A DNA stretch of 42,639 nucleotides from a virus (IMGVR_UViG_3300046558_000133:1-42639), one strand, 5' to 3'. Shown: positions 14,918 through 20,800, counted from the stretch's first letter. A program made the numbers and translations. Notes: a model not told the origin generated them from the letters alone.

Positions 14918-15066
14918 CTGTTTAGGAAGGGAACTGAGGGGAATCGAACCAAGTATCCTTATGTTTCTCTGCCAGTCGCAACCGCCTTCGAAACTACTTC
15001 TTTCCTCATTAGACCTTGAAGGAACAAGGTCATCAGCATAACCAGCATTCCCCACCTAAACAGTTT
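14915..15066 (-). ncRNA. Candidate RNA enclosed by a perfect 12-bp stem
   Basis: AAACTGTTTAGG and CCTAAACAGTTT (15066-15055 and 14926-14915) bound about 128 bases. Just inside, GGGGAAT pairs with ATTCCCC, and internally GACCTT-GTTCCTTC-AAGGTC forms a hairpin. It lies directly downstream of tRNA-Leu and the motif GGTTCGATTCC resembles a T loop, but no full cloverleaf folds. An ORF across it exists but has no ribosome-binding site. Identity unknown. Confidence 0.45.
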
Positions 15067-15076
15067 CATAATAAAG

Positions 15077-15159
15077 TGGTACGCCCTACCGGACTCGAAC
15101 CGGTATGCTTTCGCGAGGGATTTTAAGTCCCTTGTGTCTACCAGTTCCACCAAGGGCGC
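15077..15159 (-). tRNA. tRNA-Leu (TAA)
   Basis: Class II tRNA with acceptor GCGCCCT/AGGGCGT, leucine-type D arm (GGTGGAACTGGTAGACAC), anticodon arm AGGGA-CTTAAAA-TCCCT (TAA), short variable arm, T arm ACCGG-TTCGAGT-CCGGT, discriminator A and encoded CCA. Confidence 0.92.
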
Positions 15160-15191
15160 TTAATTCTCCTTAACAACTCTTTGATGATTCT

Positions 15192-15220
15192 AACTTAACA
15201 CCAACTATCTGAAATGTCAA
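15192..15220 (-). promoter_or_regulatory. Sigma70-like promoter for the tRNA/ncRNA cluster
   Basis: Minus strand TTGACA (15220-15215), 17-bp spacer, TAAGTT (15197-15192), about 33 bp upstream of tRNA-Leu. It would transcribe tRNA-Leu, the structured RNAs and tRNA-Lys as one stable-RNA operon. Confidence 0.65.
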
Positions 15221-15399
15221 GAAGATTTTTTATTTCTTTTTGTAGAAAAAACCTCTTTCGTTTCCAGAACAAGCACTTCATCGATTTCGTATTTCTTCGC
15301 GATACTCTTCGCCTTTTCGATCATTTCTTCCAGTGTTGAATTATCACCACCAAATTCCATGACTGTTTGATGGGCACCTGCAACGATTTTGAAAGACAT
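15217..15399 (-). CDS. Hypothetical protein, 60 aa
   Basis: GAGGAGGG precedes the ATG. Short beta strand (SFKIVAGAHQTVMEF), amphipathic helix (LEEMIEKAKSIAKKYEIDEV), a second strand and a basic tail, a small alpha/beta fold. Last protein gene before the tRNA cluster promoter, which overlaps its end. Unknown. Confidence 0.65.
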   Translation of the reverse strand: MSFKIVAGAHQTVMEFGGDNSTLEEMIEKAKSIAKKYEIDEVLVLETKEVFSTKRNKKSS

Positions 15400-15411
15400 T
15401 TTACCCTCCTC

Positions 15412-15612
15412 TCAACCAATCATATTTACTGAGCTAACCTCGTAACCATCCCGCTCGACACGCCGCGCTGCTTGGTTACGATTTGAAGCATGAACCTCAA
15501 AGATTTTCTCTTTGAAATTTTTAGTCACGCGGCACTGCTTATCTTCGTAGGCATAGACTTCGTAAGCGTGACGACCGTTGCCGTTGGTGTAGGTGGTGCG
15601 ATCCGTAGCCAT
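15412..15612 (-). CDS. Hypothetical protein, 66 aa
   Basis: AAGGAGG precedes the ATG. Probably a small alpha/beta protein (YEVYAYEDKQCRVTKNFKEK, then SNRNQAARRVERDGYEV). Same operon as the flanking leftward genes. Unknown function. Confidence 0.65.
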   Translation of the reverse strand: MATDRTTYTNGNGRHAYEVYAYEDKQCRVTKNFKEKIFEVHASNRNQAARRVERDGYEVSSVNMIG

Positions 15613-15624
15613 GTCATATCCTCC

Positions 15625-15753
15625 TTAAAGTTTCCAAGTATTACCGTTTACAGTAAACGCACTTGTCACTGTGCCATCGCTTGCCATAGTAGTGAAGATG
15701 AGAATAAATTCATCAAGCAATCTAATCTTCTTTTCCCATGCAGCGAATGTCAT
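15625..15753 (-). CDS. Small hypothetical protein, 42 aa
   Basis: The frame (MTFAAWEKKIRLLDEFILIF ... TVNGNTWKL) has GGAGAAGAG upstream of its ATG and ends just before the Shine-Dalgarno of the next gene. Spacing fits the operon pattern. It could be a small membrane-associated peptide; unknown. Confidence 0.5.
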   Translation of the reverse strand: MTFAAWEKKIRLLDEFILIFTTMASDGTVTSAFTVNGNTWKL

Positions 15754-15788
15754 AATTCTCTTCTCCTCTTTACCTCTTCGATGATTAA

Positions 15789-15817
15789 GTTTTAGAAGAT
15801 TTAGATCGTTGTGTCAA
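15789..15817 (-). promoter_or_regulatory. Sigma70-like promoter (leftward)
   Basis: Minus strand TTGACA (15817-15812), 17-bp spacer, TAAAAC (15794-15789), upstream of the three small genes at 15753-15217. Confidence 0.6.
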
Positions 15818-15833
15818 CAGCTATTTTATTAAA

Positions 15834-16130
15834 TCACGCGTACCAAACGTAATAACCACTGCCAGAAAGAATCATATCTTCCCACGTCGGCTTGTCAGGA
15901 TCATCATCCATATGCTGATCGTATTCATCTTCCTGAATGAAACGTAGGTCTTCAAGACCTTCAATGCCAAAATCCGTGACGGACTCCCAATTACCGTTCC
16001 AAATGTCTTCATCGAAGACACGAGCGATTTCCTCGCGCCCCGCTGTATAATCTTTATCAAGGTGCGTTTTCATCATCTCAATAACATTATCAGCTTCTTG
16101 ATAGGATTCATCCATATATTCACCAGACAT
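15834..16130 (-). CDS. Hypothetical acidic protein, 98 aa
   Basis: AAAGGAG lies 6 nt before the ATG. Very acidic (DESYQEADNVIEMMKTHLDK, DEYDQHMDDDPDKP), mostly helical; such acidic small phage proteins are often early inhibitors or DNA mimics, but nothing specific is seen. Confidence 0.65.
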   Translation of the reverse strand: MSGEYMDESYQEADNVIEMMKTHLDKDYTAGREEIARVFDEDIWNGNWESVTDFGIEGLEDLRFIQEDEYDQHMDDDPDKPTWEDMILSGSGYYVWYA

Positions 16131-16141
16131 TAATTTCTCCT

Positions 16142-16330
16142 TTAAAACAAATTCCTTCCACCCATGTCACAGTTCTTCAGAACCTCGACACCCTCTCGGT
16201 TCTTAAACTCCCTCGCCGTGATACCGTGCCAATCACTGACGATAACCTTACCATCCGCGACATAAAAATACCCACCGTAAATCGGGTAATCATCTGGCAA
16301 TTCTCTTTCTTCCGGATACTCAATAAGCAT
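16142..16330 (-). CDS. Hypothetical protein, 62 aa
   Basis: GAGGAG lies upstream; the start overlaps the end of the preceding gene by 11 bases. Beta-rich centre (IYGGYFYVADGKVIVSDWHG). Unknown. Confidence 0.6.
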   Translation of the reverse strand: MLIEYPEERELPDDYPIYGGYFYVADGKVIVSDWHGITAREFKNREGVEVLKNCDMGGRNLF

Positions 16331-16529
16331 TTTGTGTCTCCTCTTGATAGACCAGCGTCACACCATTCATCTTGCAAACCTCATCCAAAGTCAATGCGCC
16401 GTTTTGAATTATCGCACCTTCGAAAAAATACCAAATCGAATTAGATGCAAATTCAATCCTGAAATAGCCAACGTCAGCCGCGAAACGCGTCCCGGCTGAG
16501 CCTCCAACTTCTTTTAAGATTCGCATCAT
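16320..16529 (-). CDS. Hypothetical protein, 69 aa
   Basis: Two adjacent ATGs (16529 and 16526) follow GGGAAG; either may serve. Beta-rich core (DVGYFRIEFASNSIWYFFEG). Overlaps both neighbours, so it is cotranslated within the leftward operon from 17049. Confidence 0.6.
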   Translation of the reverse strand: MMRILKEVGGSAGTRFAADVGYFRIEFASNSIWYFFEGAIIQNGALTLDEVCKMNGVTLVYQEETQNAY

Positions 16530-16828
16530 TCACTTCCCTGTATAAACAAAGCGATTTTGTTGTCAATAGGTTCCTTAGCGATATCGGCTTTAAATCTTTT
16601 GATCAAATCAAAATATTCCTGCCGATCATCTTCGTCCCATTTGTCAACATCAGGGCCGTATAGATCAACTACCCAATGTCGCGGAGCACTTTCATCCTCC
16701 ATCAGATAAAGAACGAAATTTCTTTCCGCAATAAGCCGCGCGAATTCTAAATCATGCGCCATGACAATGATATGACCCCAACCGACTCGGCTCAATGCTT
16801 CGCTCATGTTCCAATGAAACAGTTTCAC
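16526..16828 (-). CDS. Hypothetical protein, 100 aa
   Basis: The start is a GTG at 16828 with GGAG 8 nt upstream; ATG in MSEALSR is an alternative. The stretch HIIVMAHDLEFARLIAERNF looks like a small alpha/beta domain, the C-terminal half is acidic. Overlaps the next gene's stop. Unknown. Confidence 0.6.
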   Translation of the reverse strand: MKLFHWNMSEALSRVGWGHIIVMAHDLEFARLIAERNFVLYLMEDESAPRHWVVDLYGPDVDKWDEDDRQEYFDLIKRFKADIAKEPIDNKIALFIQGSE

Positions 16829-16992
16829 GATTGCTTCTCCTTCAACAGCTTATTGATTTCGTCTCGATGTTCCAGAAACCAGACACAAGCGTCCAGATTA
16901 TTTTCAATGAAGTCATTATCGCTTTCCATATAATTTTTACCATAGGTAGTCAAATCATAATACCGGCGCTTTCTGACCTTGGGAACACGCAT
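16825..16992 (-). CDS. Hypothetical protein, 55 aa
   Basis: I chose the ATG at 16992 because AAGGAGG lies at ideal distance; upstream in-frame starts at 17013 and 17022 lack it. Basic N-terminus (RVPKVRKRRYYDL), helical C-terminus (CVWFLEHRDEINKLLKEK). First gene of the leftward 17-15.8 kb operon. Confidence 0.6.
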   Translation of the reverse strand: MRVPKVRKRRYYDLTTYGKNYMESDNDFIENNLDACVWFLEHRDEINKLLKEKQS

Positions 16993-17020
16993 CAAAACCT
17001 CCTTATTGCTCATTTCCTGC

Positions 17021-17049
17021 AATCTAACTCATTATAATATACGTGTCAA
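17021..17049 (-). promoter_or_regulatory. Sigma70-like promoter (leftward)
   Basis: Minus strand TTGACA (17049-17044), 17-bp spacer containing ATTATAAT, TAGATT (17026-17021). Drives the small-gene operon running left from 16992. Confidence 0.65.
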
Positions 17050-17306
17050 ACACTAAAACTGATTGCAAATTGAAACTGGTATAAATATCAATATGGTTCA
17101 TTTAACTGCCGGATTTTAAATTTTTTAAAAGTTAAATATTAATTTTTATAAAATAAATTGAAATTTTATCTCTGATTCTTAGGCTCAAAATTTAAAATCC
17201 TTATTTTTTAACAACTTAGCGGATCACAATTCATAGCTGACCAGCTATATGTCGTAGAAATGTGAATTTTTAAAAAATTAAATTGAAAAAATGGCGCAAC
17301 AAGGGC
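17050..17306. other. AT-rich intergenic divide with 14-bp inverted repeat
   Basis: Non-coding spacer between divergent operons. GGATTTTAAATTTT (17111-17124) is a perfect inverted match of AAAATTTAAAATCC (17187-17200), the latter followed by TTATTTTTT. ATAGCT-GACC-AGCTAT forms a smaller dyad near 17233. The rest is very AT-rich and could melt easily. Confidence 0.5.
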
Positions 17307-17335
17307 TTGACAAGGCTTTTACATTTTCTTACATT
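17307..17335 (+). promoter_or_regulatory. Sigma70-like promoter
   Basis: TTGACA (17307-17312), 17-bp spacer, TACATT (17330-17335). Start of the rightward early region; drives the genes at 17387 and 17654, which end at the terminator at 17880. Confidence 0.7.
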
Positions 17336-17386
17336 CAGGTTATAAAGTTTAAACAACTGATTTCTTACTCGAAAAGGAGAATTTAA

Positions 17387-17599
17387 ATGTCTCACACGGT
17401 TCACATCAACAATTACGTCATGCACTTGGTGAAGCATCAACTTGCCGCCTCTACAGCGGATAATAAGACTCTCACACTCATCTTTTCTCCATACGATAAT
17501 GACTTTATGTATCGTGTCGAGAAGACCGATGCGCACGGCTCCTACACTGGTGGATTCGCTACGCTCGATGAAGCGATCCAGCAGTACAACAGTCTTTAA
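17387..17599 (+). CDS. Hypothetical protein, 70 aa
   Basis: AAAAGGAG precedes the ATG. Short protein with a beta-rich centre (KTLTLIFSPYDNDFMYRV) and a final helix (TLDEAIQQYNSL). Soluble; no family recognised. Confidence 0.65.
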   Translation: MSHTVHINNYVMHLVKHQLAASTADNKTLTLIFSPYDNDFMYRVEKTDAHGSYTGGFATLDEAIQQYNSL

Positions 17600-17653
17600 A
17601 ACTGTAAGCTTCGCACTTCACATCTCTCTAATATGCATCACGAAGGAGACAAA

Positions 17654-17869
17654 ATGGATCAGCACATCAAATTCAAATGGTGGGACTTGGAAGTTAACGC
17701 TGAACAAGAATTCACCATGCAATCATCTGTGATCCCACCCGTTGGATCATCAGTAGCCATCCCCGGTAAGGTAGGCCGAGTCATAGATATGCATTTTATT
17801 CACTCGCGCTTCGATGGATGGAAGGAAATCGTAATCAAGCTTTCACCCACCTCCAAAGGGACCCTCTAA
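17654..17869 (+). CDS. Hypothetical small barrel-like protein, 71 aa
   Basis: The start at 17654 has GAAGGAG 6 nt upstream; the open frame extends to 17633. The segment PPVGSSVAIPGKVGRVIDMH has the glycine/valine pattern of SH3/KOW-like barrels. Followed at once by a strong terminator. Confidence 0.6.
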   Translation: MDQHIKFKWWDLEVNAEQEFTMQSSVIPPVGSSVAIPGKVGRVIDMHFIHSRFDGWKEIVIKLSPTSKGTL

Positions 17870-17879
17870 AAATTTGAAC

Positions 17880-17905
17880 AGGGCCGGATCGTACCGGCCC
17901 TTTTT
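17880..17905 (+). terminator. Intrinsic terminator
   Basis: AGGGCCGG (17880-17887), loop ATCGTA, CCGGCCCT (17894-17901), then TTTT. Ends the 17.4-17.9 kb operon. Confidence 0.92.
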
Positions 17906-18130
17906 CATGTCCGCTGTCCTAGGACCTAGGACACCGATGTAAGGAAAAATCCATCATCACAAACCATGACTTTTTCTGACAAGTGAGCCCTGAAAATATT
18001 CCTATCGTAAGAATACGTATTTTAGAAATCTCTCACTGACCAATGATTCGATATAAAAATCAGTCACTTATCTTTTCTTACTAGTAAGGAAAAAACATGT
18101 AAGATAATGCTTCTTCTATGACATTTCCCC
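17906..18130. other. Non-coding region with two dyads
   Basis: No gene. TGTCCTAGG-A-CCTAGGACA (17915-17933) is a perfect 19-bp dyad, immediately followed by GATGTAAGGAAAAA. CTTACTAGTAAG (18077-18088) is a perfect 12-bp palindrome, also followed by GGAAAA and then ATGTAAGAT. Both dyads therefore neighbour the TGTAAG motif seen in early promoters; likely regulator-binding sites. Confidence 0.5.
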
Positions 18131-18159
18131 TTGACAGGGGAGAACGTTCGGCCTATTGT
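18131..18159 (+). promoter_or_regulatory. Sigma70-like promoter
   Basis: TTGACA (18131-18136), 17-bp spacer, TATTGT (18154-18159). The 19 bases around its -35 recur exactly, on the minus strand, at about 2848-2866. Confidence 0.7.
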
Positions 18160-18196
18160 GAATTTATTAAAGTTTCAAACCACGAAGGAGACAGCG

Positions 18197-18391
18197 ATGA
18201 GACAGTTCAGAAAGATAGGTGATGGAGTTAGAGTCTTGAACCTCAGCGAAGAGCGGTACAAGAATGGCACTGTCTTGCATATCAAGAAGAGCTTTGGCGA
18301 AACGTCTTACTATGTGCAGCAAGACGCCTATCCTCACAGCAAGGCTTGGTACAGCGCTGGCGAAGTTTTGGATCGGGAGGATGAGGAATGA
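18197..18391 (+). CDS. Small SH3/KOW-like protein, 64 aa (tandem paralogue A)
   Basis: GAAGGAG lies upstream of the chosen ATG; the frame extends to 18131 but that contains the promoter. MRQFRKIGDGVRVLNLSEER and the next gene's MKQFREIGDKVRVWNGFEER align residue by residue, and both end in LDREDEE/LDRDEK, so the two genes are a tandem duplication. The 'V-x-V-x(n)-NG-x-V/I' pattern suggests a small beta barrel. Stop overlaps the next start. Confidence 0.7.
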   Translation: MRQFRKIGDGVRVLNLSEERYKNGTVLHIKKSFGETSYYVQQDAYPHSKAWYSAGEVLDREDEE

Positions 18392-18576
18392 AACAGTTTA
18401 GAGAAATCGGTGACAAGGTTCGAGTCTGGAACGGCTTTGAAGAGCGTTTCAACAACGGCCACATCACTGCCACTGGTGGCCATGGTTCCACGCTCTATCA
18501 AGTGCTTCAGTACAATGAAGCCAAGAGCCAATGGTGGCACCACGAAGATAATGTTTTGGATAGGGATGAAAAATAA
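18388..18576 (+). CDS. Small SH3/KOW-like protein, 62 aa (tandem paralogue B)
   Basis: Starts in the ATGA overlap with its paralogue upstream (see 18197). Same layout: basic N-terminal strand, EERFNNGHIT turn, aromatic strand (TLYQVLQYNEA) and an acidic end. Glycine-rich turn GGHG is private to this copy. Perhaps a regulator or nucleic-acid-associated accessory protein; function unknown. Confidence 0.7.
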   Translation: MKQFREIGDKVRVWNGFEERFNNGHITATGGHGSTLYQVLQYNEAKSQWWHHEDNVLDRDEK

Positions 18577-18599
18577 TCTACAAAACTTAAAATAAGGCC

Positions 18600-18628
18600 T
18601 TGACGAAGTAAGAAAAGAATACTAGATT
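18600..18628 (+). promoter_or_regulatory. Sigma70-like promoter
   Basis: TTGACG (18600-18605), 17-bp spacer (containing GTAAGAAAA), TAGATT (18623-18628), upstream of the gene at 18686. Confidence 0.55.
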
Positions 18629-18685
18629 AAGGTCATTGAAAGACGAAATGTAAACCAACCAAATCCAACAGAAGGAGATTTCAAA

Positions 18686-18961
18686 ATGGCACGTAAGGAA
18701 CTTAAGAGCAAGGTCGGCGTCGTGGCTCAGCTGAAGGCTATCGTTAATGGCGACACGTGGGAAAAGGAAGGCGGCACGCTGAAATATGCTGTGGTTCGCG
18801 AGCTTATCGACATGGGTTATGTCGCTGAAGCGGGCCGCGTCACGACTCAGGCTGTCAAGGATCAGGGCCGGGGCCGCAAGAAGATCGTCTACGGTCCCAC
18901 GGCTCGCGGCAAGGCTCTGCTGAACCTGAGCAAGTCTTGGAAGGCTAAGACGGCGGCTTGA
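18686..18961 (+). CDS. Small basic probable winged-helix protein, 91 aa
   Basis: GAAGGAG precedes the ATG. Highly basic; helix-rich N-terminus (GVVAQLKAIVNGD), a recognition-helix-like stretch (YAVVRELIDMGYVAEAG) and a basic wing (KDQGRGRKKIVYGPTARG) resemble a compact wHTH. GC-richer with a different codon bias from neighbours, suggesting high expression. Own promoter and terminator, so a monocistronic unit, fitting an abundant DNA-binding protein. Confidence 0.7.
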   Translation: MARKELKSKVGVVAQLKAIVNGDTWEKEGGTLKYAVVRELIDMGYVAEAGRVTTQAVKDQGRGRKKIVYGPTARGKALLNLSKSWKAKTAA

Positions 18962-18995
18962 TTACGTCTCGCTTTATTAACCATTACTTAAAGTC

Positions 18996-19030
18996 AATAG
19001 TCCGGTAGAGTAATCCACCGGACTATTTTT
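18996..19030 (+). terminator. Intrinsic terminator
   Basis: AATAGTCCGGT (18996-19006) pairs perfectly with ACCGGACTATT (19017-19027), with TTT following. Ends the basic wHTH gene. Confidence 0.9.
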
Positions 19031-19052
19031 ATGATTCCACTTTACCTTACAT

Positions 19053-19080
19053 TTAACATATGTTAAGTTCTGTATATAGT
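19053..19080 (+). promoter_or_regulatory. Promoter with palindromic operator
   Basis: TTAACA (19053-19058), 16-bp spacer, TATAGT (19075-19080). The -35 lies within the perfect 14-bp palindrome TTAACATATGTTAA (19053-19066), a likely repressor site. CCTTACA lies just upstream. Confidence 0.55.
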
Positions 19081-19103
19081 TAGATTCGGGGAGTTGACAT
19101 GAG

Positions 19104-19316
19104 ATGTATACGGTACGTGACAGTGATAACCAAACCATAATCAAGACCAACGATCTTGACCTAGCCGAGCTTGTCGTATTGGCCTGCTCGCTGGCACGCG
19201 GAAGGTTCCACAAGGTTTTAGATGAGGCCGGGACCCTTTTAGAATTTGACATAGGTCAGGGACCCTCAAGAAATTTGGAGGTGCCTCACTTCCATGCCAG
19301 CAAAATCACGATTTAG
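19104..19316 (+). CDS. Hypothetical protein, 70 aa
   Basis: GGGGAG lies 14 nt upstream of the ATG. Starts with a strand-rich segment (MYTVRDSDNQTIIKTND), then a helix (DLAELVVLACSLARGRF). No family recognised. Confidence 0.6.
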   Translation: MYTVRDSDNQTIIKTNDLDLAELVVLACSLARGRFHKVLDEAGTLLEFDIGQGPSRNLEVPHFHASKITI

Positions 19317-19344
19317 AAATCACTAATATAAAGGAGAACATGTC

Positions 19345-19560
19345 ATGAACTACAACAAATATGTCGCATTTGGTATTGCAAGCGGCGCAATCAGAGTAAC
19401 ACGACCCTTTGCCGATATGCGCCGCGCCAGCAACGAATTCTTCAGGGAGTATCCCAGCGCTGATGTTTGCACCATCAGGCGAGTCGCTGTTAAATTCAAT
19501 GGCGAAACGGTAAACGATCCTGATTTCGGTGTGAGACGTGTTTCGAAACAAACGGCTTGA
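19345..19560 (+). CDS. Hypothetical basic protein, 71 aa
   Basis: AAAGGAG precedes the ATG. Basic with a possible helix-strand layout (RPFADMRRASNEFFREYPSA). Last gene before a long non-coding region. Unknown function. Confidence 0.6.
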   Translation: MNYNKYVAFGIASGAIRVTRPFADMRRASNEFFREYPSADVCTIRRVAVKFNGETVNDPDFGVRRVSKQTA

Positions 19561-19786
19561 CAGAATCGTTTTAGTCGTTTAGACAGTAGCACATGGTTGA
19601 TGAAAACCTCTAGCTAATGTTTGCAGCATTAGTGGCCCGCCAGCCGAGAGGCATCCGCGTATTAGGATGATATGGTTCAATTTCCGAAAAGTCGCGAACT
19701 GCAACAAGCGGCTCGTTGGTGGAGAACCTAAGTGAGTAATCGATCATGACTGGTGCGTGGGTTAAAGCCCTGCTATGATGGAGTTG
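19561..19786 (+). other. Non-coding region with RNA-like stems
   Basis: No gene. CTAATG-TTTGCAG-CATTAG (19614-19632) is a perfect 6-bp hairpin with a 7-nt loop, enclosed by CCTCT/AGAGG. ACTGGTGC (19749-19756) pairs perfectly with GCACCAGT (19820-19827) across the promoter at 19787. It could be a 5' part of a longer structured RNA or a regulatory region for the small RNA that follows. Confidence 0.4.
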
Positions 19787-19816
19787 TTGACAAATATCCT
19801 CTCATACACCTAGAAC
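19787..19816 (+). promoter_or_regulatory. Promoter for candidate small RNA
   Basis: TTGACA (19787-19792), 18-bp spacer, TAGAAC (19811-19816). A start near 19823 would give an RNA ending at the terminator near 19955. Confidence 0.5.
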
Positions 19817-19822
19817 GTGGCA

Positions 19823-19955
19823 CCAGTTCTAACACATCGCAGAAACAACGTTTGGTTCAACCTCTTTCCAAACGTTGCTCGAACCGGCTCGTCTCTCCCG
19901 CAGGATTGTGACCCTCCTTATCACAATTTTGAAGGATCGAGACAGCCGGTTTTTC
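19823..19955 (+). ncRNA. Candidate small RNA of about 130 nt with its own terminator
   Basis: No credible ORF. Two strong stems: CAACGTTTGG (19846-19855) with CCAAACGTTG (19868-19877), 10 bp, 12-nt loop; and AACCGGCT-c-GTCTC (19882-19895) with GAGAC-AGCCGGTT (19939-19951), 13 bp with a single bulged C, enclosing ATTGTGA/TCACAAT (19905-19911, 19921-19927). The outer stem is followed by TTTTTC, giving an intrinsic terminator. A promoter fits upstream. Function unknown; it abuts the origin-like repeats, as antisense or priming RNAs often do. Confidence 0.55.
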
Positions 19956-20028
19956 TTTCATCACAAGAGTCCAATTTTTATTTATCACGAACTCTCATTT
20001 TTCATTCATCACAAGAGTCCGTTTTTTC
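19956..20028 (+). repeat. Three direct repeats of about 24 bp (iteron-like)
   Basis: Units at 19956-19979, 19980-20003 and 20004-20028 share the pattern TTCATCACAAGAGTCC followed by a T-run. Units 1 and 3 are nearly identical and unit 2 is diverged (TTTATCACGAACTCTC). Regular tandem spacing with about two helical turns is typical of initiator-binding iterons. Confidence 0.65.
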
Positions 20029-20260
20029 TGGCGCGCTGTGGCGAAATCTGGCGCGCGAGCGTTTCAATTTTATTTAAAAATATTTCAAAATTTTTTAAAA
20101 ATCAAGCGGAACAAACCGTGAACATTGCGGTGTTCTTGGTTTGTTCACGGTTTGTTCCGCCGTTCTCTGTATGTTACAGTTTTGTTCTCCTTATGTTATA
20201 TCTTTGTTCACGTTTTGTTCCTGTTCATGGTTTGTTCCCTGTTTGTTCCGATTTAAAAAG
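20029..20260. other. Candidate replication origin: AT-rich tract, 19-bp inverted repeat, TTTGTTC array
   Basis: Two TGGCGCGC boxes (20029-20036, 20049-20056) precede a very AT-rich stretch (about 20062-20105). GCGGAACAAACCGTGAACA (20106-20124) is a perfect inverted repeat of 20142-20160. TTTGTTC occurs seven times on the plus strand at 20140, 20151, 20181, 20203, 20214, 20231 and 20242. Iterons, melting tract and box array form an origin-like layout; a partition or transcription-control site is the main alternative. Confidence 0.5.
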
Positions 20261-20403
20261 CGGGCAGGTTCGCCGTTCCCATCCTCGGGCCAGCGCTCCG
20301 CGCCTCTCGCCTGTCTTTGAATTGAATTTAGATTATTCGATTCCCGATTTGAAGTCAATAGAAAATCGGCACGAAATAAAATTATTTTTATAAAAGATTT
20401 TTG
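20261..20403. other. Non-coding continuation of the origin-like region
   Basis: No gene. GC-rich pyrimidine stretch (about 20262-20310) followed by an AT-rich stretch with GAAGTCAATAG, which recurs near 20956 upstream of the next promoter. Confidence 0.4.
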
Positions 20404-20431
20404 TTGACACGTTCCACCTTTTCCTTACATT
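20404..20431 (+). promoter_or_regulatory. Sigma70-like promoter with CCTTACAT motif
   Basis: TTGACA (20404-20409), 16-bp spacer, TACATT (20426-20431). TTTTCCTTACAT overlaps the -10; the same set recurs at 20979. Confidence 0.6.
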
Positions 20432-20468
20432 GGACATAACGAAACAACGCAACTAAGGAGTAACGGAA

Positions 20469-20684
20469 ATGATGCTACTTACCGGTTATAAGAGCAAGAA
20501 GGAAATGAAGGAAACCGCGATTGGCAAGCCTTTGAAGTATCGCGAAACGTCCATATTCGGCGCTGAGTTCAAAGCCAATGGAACGTTTGTTGCGGCTCAT
20601 CGCCCCGCCGTTACAGGCCTTGCCGGTCGCGAATTCTTCGCAAAGATCACGATGGAAAACGGGCTGATTAAGAAGGTGGAATGA
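20469..20684 (+). CDS. Hypothetical protein, 71 aa
   Basis: AAGGAG precedes the ATG pair. Basic N-terminus (TGYKSKKEMKETAIGKPLKY) then a beta-rich domain (GAEFKANGTFVAAHRPAVTG). Sits just downstream of the origin-like region, with the next tiny gene overlapping its stop. Unknown. Confidence 0.65.
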   Translation: MMLLTGYKSKKEMKETAIGKPLKYRETSIFGAEFKANGTFVAAHRPAVTGLAGREFFAKITMENGLIKKVE

Positions 20685-20800
20685 TGTTTAAGTATCATCT
20701 AATTGACGGCTATTGGTGGATTTGCCTTTATCTAAATGGCAGGTTCTACCGGCTGAATCAAATCGGCAAGGCTGGCGATTGCTTGCATATGCCACGATAA
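20681..20800 (+). CDS. Small aromatic-rich protein, 39 aa
   Basis: ATG overlaps the previous stop (ATGATG). The peptide (MMFKYHLIDGYWWICLYLNG ... HMPR) is tyrosine/tryptophan-rich, beta-hairpin-like. A hairpin (20807-20831) follows directly. Confidence 0.45.
   Translation: MMFKYHLIDGYWWICLYLNGRFYRLNQIGKAGDCLHMPR

Noticed and set aside
14641-15066. tmRNA gene
   Set aside because: I looked for a split acceptor with GGGGC-type 5' end, a tag reading frame and a GTTCGAATCC T arm in one unit; none is complete.
14959-15153. 64-aa leftward frame across tRNA-Leu and the adjacent segment
   Set aside because: Its start is the tRNA-Leu sequence (MVELVDTRDLKS is a typical translated tRNA-Leu), so it is a spurious ORF.
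19956-20028. CRISPR array
   Set aside because: Only three units, contiguous without spacers, so they are tandem repeats.
19875-20393. 172-aa open frame through the origin-like region
   Set aside because: It spans the small-RNA terminator, the direct repeats and the TTTGTTC array; the protein is low-complexity (repeated SRFVP-like runs) and lacks a ribosome-binding site.
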